From Kamptonema formosum PCC 10802 (GTDB lineage Bacteria > Cyanobacteriota > Cyanobacteriia > Cyanobacteriales > Oscillatoriaceae): 49,901 bases of DNA. Location of the stretch: contig NZ_KB235948.1 in the NCBI RefSeq assembly GCF_000332335.1, positions 5,402,328-5,452,228 on the forward strand, given 5' to 3'. Shown here one piece after another: positions 1-7,043 of this stretch. How positions within the stretch are numbered: position 1 is the stretch's first letter; every line of letters starts with the position of its first letter. Under the pieces are notes generated by a model that did not search any database, was not told the origin of the DNA, and saw only the letters and a list, made by a program, of their open reading frames with translations. A program made the translations under genes and the position numbers.

Positions 1-2112
1 GAGCTGAACAATCTCCGTATTTAAAGAGCGCCATTTCTGGAATTCTTCCGCTATGTGGGGGTAGCGCCCGCTGTAAAGTGCCTCGGAGAGCGCCGCCCAA
101 GCGGAGGCGGTGAGGACTTTGCGTTTGAACACTGCATCTAGGGCAGTTTGCACTGCTTCGGGTGAGTTGCGCAGGTATTTCCAGACGAGGGAGAGCAACA
201 CCCAATAATTACCTTTGATGGTTTCGAGATAAGCAAGCCGGTCGCTTTCCGAACTGAAGGAAAACACGCGGCGAATCATCTTATCTTCGACTTCAGCGGC
301 TTGTTTCATTCGTGCCAGCGCCTCAACGGGGCGATTTGTCGCCGCCAGTAATCCTGCCAAATTGTTGAGGCTAGTGACTACAGCGGGGTGGTCGCCTTGA
401 AACAGGCGCTTATACATCGCCAAAGCTTCCTCTAACAGCGGTTCCGCTTTCTCGTAGCGATCCTGGGAATAGTAGAGCAATGCCAAATTGTTGAGGCTGA
501 GGGCTACATTGGGGTGGTCGCTTTTAAATAGGCGCTTATACATCGCCAAAGCTTCCTCATACAGCGGTTCCGCTTTCTCGTAACGCCCCTGGAAACCGTA
601 GAGTGCTGCCAAATTGTTAAGGCTGAGGGCTACATCGGGGTGGTTGCCTTGAAACAGGCGCTTATACATCGCCAAGGCGTCCTCTAACAGCAGTTCCGCT
701 TTCTCGTAGCGCCCCTGGGAACGGTAGAGTTCTGCCAAATTGTTGAGGCTAGAGGCGACATAGGGGTGGTCGCCTTGAAACAGGCGCTTATACATCGCCA
801 AAGCTTCCTCTAACAGCGGTTCTGCTTTCTCGTAGCGCCCCTGGGATTTGTAGAGTCCTGCCAAATTGTTGAGGCTAGAGGCGACATAGGGGTGGTCGCC
901 TTGAAACAGGCGCTTATACATCGCCAAAGCTTCCTCTAACAGCGGTTCCGCTTTCTCGTAGCGCCCCTGGTAAGAGTAGAGTCCTGCCAAATTGTTGAGG
1001 CTAGAGGCGACATAGGGGTGGTCGCCTTGAAACAGGCGCTTATACATCGCCAAAGCTTCCTCTAACAGCGGTTCCGCTTTCTCGTAGCGCCCCTGGTAAG
1101 AGTAGAGTAATGCCAAATTGTTGAGGCTAGAGGCGACATCGGGGTGGTCGCCTTTAAACAGGCGCTTTCTCATCCCCAAAGCTTCCTCTAACAGCAGTTC
1201 CGTTTTCTCGTAGCGCCCCTGGTAAGAGTAGAGTGCTGCCAAATTGTTGAGGCTTCTGGCGACATTGGGGTGGTCGCCTTGAAACAGGCGCTTTCTCATC
1301 GCCAAAGCTTCCTCATACAGCGGTTCCGCTTTCTCGTAGCGCCCCTGGGAATGGTAGAGTGATGCCAAATTGTTGAGGCTATCGGCGACATTGGGGTGGT
1401 CGCCTTTAAACAGGCGCTTTCTCATCGCCAAAGCTTCCTCATACAGCGGTTCTGCTTTCTCGTAGCGCCCTTGGGAATCGTAGAGTAATGCCAAATTGTT
1501 GAGGCTATCGGCGACATCGGGGTGGTCGCCTTTAAACAGGCGCTTTCTCATCGCCAAAGCTTCCTCATACAGCGGTTCCGCTTTCTCGTAGCGCCCCTGG
1601 GATTTGTAGAGTCCTGCCAAGTTGTTGAGGCTAGAGGCGACATCGGGGTGGTCGCCTTTAAACAGGCGCTTTCTCATCGCCAAAGCTTCCTCATACAGCG
1701 GTTCCGCTTTCTCGTAGCGCCCCTGGGATTCGTAGAGTGCTGCCAAATTGTTGAGGCTAGAGGCGACATCGGGGTGGTCGCCCATGTATAGCGATAATGC
1801 TAACTCTAAAGCTTGCTCGGCCAAAATTACTGCCTTTTCAAACTTTCCCTCGCCATACAGTTCAACAACCTGTTGGTTTAGTTGTTCCCATTGCGCCATT
1901 CCTTCTGCCAAGTGCGCCGCCAAGCTTTGCAACCACTCAGCATTCGGTGCGCCCTCCTCTGCCATATCGGCAGCTACCAATTCCATCACCGCCACCAGTC
2001 CTTTATCTATTAGCTGCGAATTAGCCCGCAAAATCTCTGGTTCCTCACCGCTGGGGCAACTCAGCAGTTCTTGAATCAAATTCCAATAGGCTTCAAAGCG
2101 CTGTTCGTCCAT
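1..2112 (-). CDS. TPR-repeat protein, kinesin-light-chain type (3' end beyond window)
   Basis: The minus-strand frame is open from an ATG at 2112 to the left edge, giving 704 codons with no stop, so the C-terminus lies outside the window. An AGGAG about 10 bases upstream supports the start. After a roughly 100-residue helical N-terminus come about 12 consecutive 42-residue TPR units at exact 126-bp spacing. Each carries GDHPxVAxSLNNLAxLY, QGRYEKAEPL and EEALAMRKRLF-type segments. The last part (LYSGRYPHIAEEF and onward) departs from the consensus and looks like a C-terminal cap. Such KLC-type TPR arrays are protein-protein interaction scaffolds, often attached to NTPase or CHAT domains in filamentous cyanobacteria; no catalytic domain is visible in this part. 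Units are nearly identical at DNA level, which suggests recent unit duplication. It lies downstream of the DUF4384 gene on the same strand, 143 bp away. Confidence 0.9.
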   Translation of the reverse strand, partial: MDEQRFEAYWNLIQELLSCPSGEEPEILRANSQLIDKGLVAVMELVAADMAEEGAPNAEWLQSLAAHLAEGMAQWEQLNQQVVELYGEGKFEKAVILAEQALELALSLYMGDHPDVASSLNNLAALYESQGRYEKAEPLYEEALAMRKRLFKGDHPDVASSLNNLAGLYKSQGRYEKAEPLYEEALAMRKRLFKGDHPDVADSLNNLALLYDSQGRYEKAEPLYEEALAMRKRLFKGDHPNVADSLNNLASLYHSQGRYEKAEPLYEEALAMRKRLFQGDHPNVARSLNNLAALYSYQGRYEKTELLLEEALGMRKRLFKGDHPDVASSLNNLALLYSYQGRYEKAEPLLEEALAMYKRLFQGDHPYVASSLNNLAGLYSYQGRYEKAEPLLEEALAMYKRLFQGDHPYVASSLNNLAGLYKSQGRYEKAEPLLEEALAMYKRLFQGDHPYVASSLNNLAELYRSQGRYEKAELLLEDALAMYKRLFQGNHPDVALSLNNLAALYGFQGRYEKAEPLYEEALAMYKRLFKSDHPNVALSLNNLALLYYSQDRYEKAEPLLEEALAMYKRLFQGDHPAVVTSLNNLAGLLAATNRPVEALARMKQAAEVEDKMIRRVFSFSSESDRLAYLETIKGNYWVLLSLVWKYLRNSPEAVQTALDAVFKRKVLTASAWAALSEALYSGRYPHIAEEFQKWRSLNTEIVQL

Positions 2113-2200
2113 TTCTGAGGTTCTCCTGATCTAAAAAGAAACCGATATCCCCGTCCGCGAAATCCCCCGGAAAAGGATTTCTGGACTAATAGTCCTGTTT

Positions 2201-2228
2201 GTAGAGACGCGACAGATGGCGTCTCTAC
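2201..2228. repeat. Short palindromic hairpin between DUF4384 and TPR genes
   Basis: GTAGAGACGC and GCGTCTCTAC form a perfect 10-bp stem with an 8-base loop. This is a common type of cyanobacterial intergenic hairpin. It could end transcription of the DUF4384 gene, but it lacks a clear U-tract. Confidence 0.6.
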
Positions 2229-2255
2229 AGGGATGACACGCCACAGATGGCGTTA

Positions 2256-3062
2256 CTAACTCGCCGTCACCTCGTATTGCATATAGAGCACTTGAGACTT
2301 GGGCGTGCCTTCCAGGTATTCTAGCAGTTCTTGCAGATGGCCTTCCTTAAGTTCCAGGGCTTCCCGGCGACTTTGTTCCAGCCATTGCAAAGCCGGCTCC
2401 TCTTGCGTGATGATGGCCACTATCTGCTCGCGCCCCACCTCAGTTGCAGTAAAAGGCGCACCGTCTTGTGGCAAAACCGCCTCTCCTTTTGGGAAGCGCG
2501 ACTTGGGCGCATATTCCGAGGGACACAAGCAGCACACCACGCCACCCGGTTCTCTCTCTAATAGCATCAAATGGCCGGGACTGTCAAGATTCACCTTAAA
2601 TACAATGTCACTGTCCTTCGGCACTTTTTCCTCGTAAAGCTTGGGACGCATCCCCAAGGTGGGCACTTCCGCTAGCACCGGCCCCATTTGATTAGTGGGC
2701 CTTCCCTTGCCCTGCAGTTGCTTCCAGAGATATTGCTTTAACCATTCCGGATAGATAGTTTCCCGCAGCCAAGGTCGGGCTATGTCCACTTTATCTTTTG
2801 TTACCCCCTGAGAGGGACAGCCCTCAGCCTCCAGCTTCCTATATATCCGCCTCAAGTAGTCGCGCAGGGTTTGGACAACATCCTTCGAGTCCTCTTTCAG
2901 CTGCTCCTCTAAATCTTCAGCGAGTGGCTGATTCTCTACCTTGTCATTGGCGGTGTGGAAGCGCTTCACAAATGCCAGCTTGCACCTGTCCTTGAAGCCC
3001 CATTCGTCCGCCATTGCGTTCAGGAACTCCTGCTCCACGTCTTTATATCTTGGCAAAGGCAT
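2256..3062 (-). CDS. DUF4384 domain protein
   Basis: The start is placed at the ATG at 3062 (268 aa), preceded by GAGAGG at a good distance; the frame stays open 31 codons further upstream to 3155 without better support. The N-terminal 100 residues are charged and helical (LPRYKDVEQEFLNAMADEW, then LRDYLRRIYRKLEAEG) and resemble small death-like or effector-associated adaptor domains, though I cannot name one. The C-terminal half contains a DUF4384-type beta domain: DSPGHLMLLE, CLCPSEYAPKSRF, GEAVLPQ, then GREQIVAIIT. In known families DUF4384 is fused to caspase-like, kinase or other signalling modules and handles a lipoprotein-like or surface ligand. Here no enzyme is attached. It precedes the TPR gene on the same strand and may be co-transcribed with it. 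The function is unknown. Confidence 0.72.
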   Translation of the reverse strand: MPLPRYKDVEQEFLNAMADEWGFKDRCKLAFVKRFHTANDKVENQPLAEDLEEQLKEDSKDVVQTLRDYLRRIYRKLEAEGCPSQGVTKDKVDIARPWLRETIYPEWLKQYLWKQLQGKGRPTNQMGPVLAEVPTLGMRPKLYEEKVPKDSDIVFKVNLDSPGHLMLLEREPGGVVCCLCPSEYAPKSRFPKGEAVLPQDGAPFTATEVGREQIVAIITQEEPALQWLEQSRREALELKEGHLQELLEYLEGTPKSQVLYMQYEVTAS

Positions 3063-3297
3063 AAATTTGCCCTCTCGTGTAACGTTACGCCCATTATAGA
3101 CAGGTGAATCCGACTCGTCAAGCCCGGTTCTACCAACTTCTACCTGGCTCCACAAACTTCCCCCAGACTCTACAAACTGCCATCTTAGCCCATCACTTTC
3201 TAGTCGCTTCTACTTCCTTACAGCAATAGCCATCTCTCTCCATTTACACCCCAAAAAATTTGTGGCAGCGTAGAGTTAAGCAAGCCAACGGGACGAC

Positions 3298-3390
3298 TGC
3301 CAAAGCCTTTCAAAGGCTGGACTGCTTGGGAGCTTCTTGAAACCCGCGTAGGCGGGTTTCGTCTGTGTAGCTGCGGTTTCTAACCGCCAA
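3298..3390. other. Three consecutive hairpins; possible structured RNA or mobile-element end
   Basis: Within about 90 bp there are three perfect stem-loops: AGCCTTT/AAAGGCT (3304-3318), GAAACCCGC/GCGGGTTTC with a 4-base loop (3339-3360), and GCGGTT/AACCGC (3373-3387). The spacing and the lack of coding potential suggest a folded RNA. A possible source is the right end of an IS200/IS605-type element, but no tnpA or tnpB lies nearby. Strand and function are unproven. Confidence 0.35.
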
Positions 3391-3450
3391 GCCCCCGAAC
3401 TTTACGCGATAGGGCTATCAACACCCTTCCACTCAATCAGGAGAAAAAAG

Positions 3451-3687
3451 ATGACTGCTCATCTCCAAATCACGGCGCTCACCGCAGATGACCGGCTCTC
3501 TGCCAAGATTCAGCATACCCTAGAATTAGTCCCACCGGCAATGCAGGAAGCCTGCACCCATCCTGAAATCTGCCAGATGGTAATGGCAGAACTGCGGTTA
3601 GGCGAGGTGGATATTTACCACGCCATCTGGCGAGTTTTGCACCGGCACGCCCCAGAATCCCTTGCCCCATCAGCCTGGTTTGGCTGA
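3451..3687 (+). CDS. Small protein of unknown function (78 aa)
   Basis: An ATG at 3451 follows AGGAG at an ideal distance, and the frame ends at TGA 3685-3687. The product is soluble and helical: ALTADDRLSAKIQHTLELV, then PPAMQEACTHPEICQMVMAE and VDIYHAIWRVLHRH. No membrane segment or signal is visible. I do not recognise a family. It stands alone on plus, upstream of the glucose-6-phosphate dehydrogenase-like gene with a 200-bp gap. The strong ribosome binding site is the main reason to believe it is real. Confidence 0.6.
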   Translation: MTAHLQITALTADDRLSAKIQHTLELVPPAMQEACTHPEICQMVMAELRLGEVDIYHAIWRVLHRHAPESLAPSAWFG

Positions 3688-3887
3688 TTAGCTTTATCCC
3701 CGACAGGAATAGGCGCGAGCCAACCAACTCCGCCTATCCTGCGGGAAAAGCTTTGCCCAACAGCAGAGAAAAGCGACGTTTTTTGCCCCCTCTACCTTCT
3801 TCCACCTAATTCGCTCGACAAACCCGCAGCAGTTCACTAAGCTAGAAAACATAAAGGTTCCGACAGAATTCCCAAACCTCAACCCGT

Positions 3888-4187
3888 ATGGTCAGTAAAT
3901 TTGTTCTTTATGGCTCCACCGGCGACCTTTCCGCACGCCAGCTCATTCCCGCATTATACCAGCTCTGGCGGCTGGGAAAACTTCCCCCAGACTTCCAGAT
4001 TATAGCATTGGGACTGGAGGATTGGTCAACCGAAACTTATTGCAGCCATATCCTTGCTGCCATGAAGCAGAAAAAGTCCGCACCTCAAGGCGTGGAACAA
4101 GATTGGATTCAATTTTCCCACCAGAACATCGTCTACCTTCGTTTAGACTTGGAGGCTACTACTAATGAGCTACGATCAGCTGCGTAA
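3888..4187 (+). pseudogene. Glucose-6-phosphate dehydrogenase-like, N-terminal fragment (split gene)
   Basis: The 99-residue frame carries the start of a G6PDH-type Rossmann fold: FVLYGSTGDLSARQLIPALY matches the GxxGDL nucleotide-binding motif of Zwf proteins. The reading continues to EATTNE and then runs out of frame to a stop at 4187. The rest of the protein continues in the next frame from 4165, so the two frames overlap by 23 bases. A +1 shift near 4164-4168 joins them without loss of conserved residues. Possible explanations are a real frameshift mutation, a sequence error, or a translationally coupled two-part enzyme using the ATG inside the overlap. The start codon has no strong ribosome binding site. 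Confidence 0.65.
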
Positions 4188-5262
4188 ATTAATCGGCACA
4201 GACAGCCAGACAGCGGTGTATCTTTCCCTTCCCCCGGAATGCTACCCCAGCGCCCTCACAGGGTTGTCAAATGCAGGATTGCTGGATTCAATAAGCATTG
4301 TGGTGACAGAAAAACCCCTGGCCCAAACCCTGGCCCAAGGACAAAATTTTTTGGAACTGCTGCAACAGCAGGGCAAGGAAAGCCAGGTAGCGTTTGTGGA
4401 GCACTTCCTCCTCAAGGAAACCCTGCAAAACATATTGGCATTCCGCCTATCTACCCCGTTTGAACAGTTATTCACCCGAGACAATGTTGCCGAAATCAAA
4501 ATCTACGCCCTGGAAAAGCTGACCGCAAAAGATCGCCCAGCCTTTTACGAATCCGTTGGCGGTGCCCTGCCCGACATGATAACTCATTTGCTGGCGATTG
4601 CCTACCTCTTTCTGATAGAATTACCAAGCTCTTTCAACGTTCAAGATATCAGAAAAGCGAAAGAAACCGTCGCGCAGGCGCTGCGAGTCACTGACATTCC
4701 CAAAGCAGTCTTTGGGCAATATAACGGATATCGCCAAGAATGCAACAACCCGAATTCCCAGACAATGACCTTTATCGCCTTCACCGTGGAGTATCCCAAC
4801 CCCCGCTGGCAGGGAGTGCCGGTTAAAATTATCACCGGCAAAGGTCTACCTGACAAATACTGCGGCATCGAGATTGTCTTCAAACAGCACTCAAATGCTA
4901 GCCGCATATTCCCGTCAGCGACTCAACCCGTGTTGGTATTCCGCCACCACCCCAACGAAGGGATTTCCTTCCACTTCGATATCAAACAGCCGGGAGTGGG
5001 GATGCAGATCCAGCCCGTGAAGATGGAGTTTAACTACAGTGCATTAAACCAGATAAATCAGCCGGCATACTTGCGGTTGCTTTCCGATGTATTGGCTGGA
5101 GATTTATCTTGGTTTTCCGGGCCGGTGGAGGCGATTGAAGCCTTGCGGGTAGCTGACGATTTGCAAGCAGGGCGCGTACCTTCCCTCGTGAATTACGAGG
5201 TGGGAACTTATCCCGCAGAAGCGAAAGATTGGTTGCCCACAGAAGTTCAGGGATGGCTGTAG
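4165..5262 (+). CDS. Glucose-6-phosphate dehydrogenase-like, C-terminal part (divergent)
   Basis: This 365-residue frame holds the remainder of a G6PDH-like protein. Recognisable blocks are AVYLSLPPECYPSALTGLSN, the VVTEKPL segment (classical EKPFG), FVEHFLLKETLQNILAFRL in place of RIDHYLGKExVQN, FYESVGGALPDMITHLLAIA around the catalytic histidine, and the C-terminal beta sheet with VPVKIITGKGLP. In the substrate motif the usual Asp is Glu, while the His and Lys positions are kept. A residue appears to be missing before the later histidine (DMITH rather than DMIQNH). It would act at the entry of the oxidative pentose phosphate pathway, but these changes make it a divergent paralogue of the true zwf rather than a confident housekeeping enzyme. 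It cannot fold without the upstream fragment. Confidence 0.7.
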   Translation: MSYDQLRKLIGTDSQTAVYLSLPPECYPSALTGLSNAGLLDSISIVVTEKPLAQTLAQGQNFLELLQQQGKESQVAFVEHFLLKETLQNILAFRLSTPFEQLFTRDNVAEIKIYALEKLTAKDRPAFYESVGGALPDMITHLLAIAYLFLIELPSSFNVQDIRKAKETVAQALRVTDIPKAVFGQYNGYRQECNNPNSQTMTFIAFTVEYPNPRWQGVPVKIITGKGLPDKYCGIEIVFKQHSNASRIFPSATQPVLVFRHHPNEGISFHFDIKQPGVGMQIQPVKMEFNYSALNQINQPAYLRLLSDVLAGDLSWFSGPVEAIEALRVADDLQAGRVPSLVNYEVGTYPAEAKDWLPTEVQGWL

Positions 5263-5299
5263 CGTCTCCTAAACGTAGGATAGCCATTTTCTCCGACCC

Positions 5300-5382
5300 A
5301 AAACCAGACGTTGGACAGGCGTCTCGCCTGTCCCAAAACCCTGCCTCCAAGACGTAGGACCGGCGTTTCGCCTGTCCCACCA
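5300..5382. repeat. Palindromic GACAGGCG/CGCCTGTC repeats, two copies
   Basis: Two degenerate copies of the GACAGGCGTCTCGCCTGTC palindrome occur between the convergent G6PDH-like and PIN genes. The same core recurs near 6.4, 6.6, 12.3, 14.5, 14.7, 14.9, 20.6 and 36.7 kb. Confidence 0.8.
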
Positions 5383-5397
5383 TCCGCAACGCACCTA

Positions 5398-5949
5398 CTA
5401 CCTGAGCAACTTAGCATTAGCCGTGATAACCGTCAAATCCTCCCCCTCGAAATCCGCATCGTGCGTCACCAGCTTCAACCCCTTCGCCCTGCAAAGAGCA
5501 GCCAGCATCTGGTCATTGAAATCCGCCTCGCCCCCCGCATACTCACTCAGAATCGCCCCCAGATCCGCTGACTCAAAACCGCTCTCCGTTCTCTCGCACT
5601 TCTCCAATATCCTTCGCGAATATTTGGCAATCTGTTCGGCAACCGGCTTGAAATCCGCCGTCTGGCGAAAACTCTTGAAATTTGCCGGCTTTCCAGCCGC
5701 CGGCAATTCGCTGTAAACGAATCGGGCGTAGGCGTTAATGAACTCCGACAGCACCAGCGCGTCGATAAATATTTGAGCCTTAGCGCTGCGAATCCTCCTA
5801 AACGCCAAGGTGTAGGCGGCTTTTATTCGAGGAAACCGCTCACCCTGCGGACTGTAAATGTAGAGCCAGATATTCGCATCAAACAGCAGCGCATCTGTCT
5901 GACTAAAAGTGTAGGATTCGATGCTGTAAACTTGCTTACTCATCGTCAT
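5398..5949 (-). CDS. PIN-domain protein, candidate toxin nuclease
   Basis: The 183-residue product has a PIN fold: LLFDANIWLYIY with the first Asp, LSEFINAYARF with the conserved Glu, then DFNDQMLAALCRAKG and THDADFEG with the later acidic residues. PIN proteins of the VapC type are Mg-dependent ribonucleases. Its start overlaps the end of the upstream DUF4325 gene by 14 bases, so the two are almost certainly co-translated and work as a pair. Starts at 5949 (MTMSK) and 5943 (MSK) are both possible. It is longer than a typical VapC (about 130 aa) because of an insert of about 40 residues before the third acidic block. Toxin activity is inferred from architecture and arrangement. Confidence 0.82.
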   Translation of the reverse strand: MTMSKQVYSIESYTFSQTDALLFDANIWLYIYSPQGERFPRIKAAYTLAFRRIRSAKAQIFIDALVLSEFINAYARFVYSELPAAGKPANFKSFRQTADFKPVAEQIAKYSRRILEKCERTESGFESADLGAILSEYAGGEADFNDQMLAALCRAKGLKLVTHDADFEGEDLTVITANAKLLR

Positions 5950-6325
5950 CCCCCAGGAATTCCCGCGTCGCTTCTTGGAATCGAGCCGGATTGTTTAAAT
6001 ACTCCTTTTTCCAGTACACCACATCCTCAATGAATTCCAAATCCTCAGGGCTGATATCGGCAAAGCTGAGGGAGTCTTTTATCTGTCCTTCAGGAAAATG
6101 TGCGTACAGCTGACCGATGGCATCGCTCAAAAAGGGCCAGGTGAGGTCTTCAGCGTTCTTGAAGGACAGAATTACTTTCTTACCTTCCTTTAAGGCTGCC
6201 GCAATCCGCTCGAACACTTTCTGGCCATCAGCCGACTCTATACATAGCGTGTCTTCAATCACTTCAGTGACAGAAATCGGGACAGGAGTTTCAACTTGGG
6301 GAGGGTAAGCGTTTAAAGAAGTCAT
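5936..6325 (-). CDS. DUF4325 (STAS-like) protein, candidate antitoxin
   Basis: The product is 129 residues. The region VFERIAAALKEGKKVILSF, then NAEDLTWPFLSDAIGQLYAHFPEG and SFADISPEDLEFIEDVV, matches the STAS-like alpha/beta domain DUF4325. It ends in a very acidic tail, GDDDE, whose codons overlap the start of the PIN gene. DUF4325 domains usually accompany other conflict or signalling genes. Position upstream of, and overlapping, a PIN nuclease suggests that it neutralises it. This is not one of the classical DNA-binding antitoxin folds I know, so autoregulation is unclear. The region upstream (6326-6394) contains no obvious operator, and palindromic repeats begin right after. Confidence 0.7.
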   Translation of the reverse strand: MTSLNAYPPQVETPVPISVTEVIEDTLCIESADGQKVFERIAAALKEGKKVILSFKNAEDLTWPFLSDAIGQLYAHFPEGQIKDSLSFADISPEDLEFIEDVVYWKKEYLNNPARFQEATREFLGDDDE

Positions 6326-6394
6326 AACTGGCTCCGCCTAGTAAAATCTTTCTCTTATTATAGCATAAGTCTAGAAGAAAGCAGTCAAGGAACC

Positions 6395-6740
6395 TTACAA
6401 ACTCAAAGACGTAGGACAGGCGTCTCGCCTGTCCAGAACCGGCGTCTCGCCTGTCCAGAACCGGCGTCTCGCCTGTCGGATCGCGCCAGCCGGCAGTCAT
6501 CCCTCAGGTGCGTTGCACCGGCTTAAGTTACGCCCTATAATTATTAAATACTAAAAGGTGCAACGCTACAAGCTTACAAATTCAAAGACGTAGGACAGGC
6601 GTCTCGCCTGTCCAGAACCAGCGTCTCGCCTGTCCAGAACCGGCGTCTCGCCTGCCGGATCGCGCCAGCCGGCAGTCATCCCCTGGCGTTGCGCCGGCTT
6701 GAGTTACGCACTAGGATTATTAATTTCTGGAAAGCGCAAC
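6395..6740. repeat. Tandem duplication (unit about 179 bp) with palindromic cores
   Basis: The block starting CTTACAAA(C/T)TCAAAGACG at 6394 recurs at 6573. Each copy holds three tandem GGCGTCTCGCCTG units, then GATCGCGCCAGCCGGCAGTCAT, and an A/T-rich tail ending in gcaacgc. The copies differ at a few positions. No coding sequence is seen. Confidence 0.8.
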
Positions 6741-6769
6741 GCACCCTACTTGCTGTTTAGGATTATTAA

Positions 6770-6882
6770 TATAGCAGTATGCACTTAGGGCGCGGACATT
6801 AGATCGAGAGGCCCGGCGAACGCCGTGCCTACGCCTTTTTCCCTAGGTCACTGATGTCCTAACCAATAGGACTGCTGCTATA
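6770..6882. mobile_element. MITE-like element, complete copy (TATAGC...GCTATA termini)
   Basis: A 113-bp block starts TATAGCAGTATGCACTTAGG and ends ACTGCTGCTATA, so the two ends are inverted repeats. The interior contains an inverted GGCGAACGCCG. It has no coding capacity. It is one of at least nine related elements in this window. Confidence 0.75.
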
Positions 6883-7043
6883 CCTGGAAACTGCAACGCA
6901 CCCCACTCACCCAGACATGCGATCGCCCCCGCGTGCCGGTGCGGCGCAAACACCACCGGCACCCCCTTGCTCGCTATCCCCCAGACTGCGTTAAACTGAC
7001 AGAGAAGGACTGCTCTATCAGGCAAGCACTATCGCAGCCGCCA

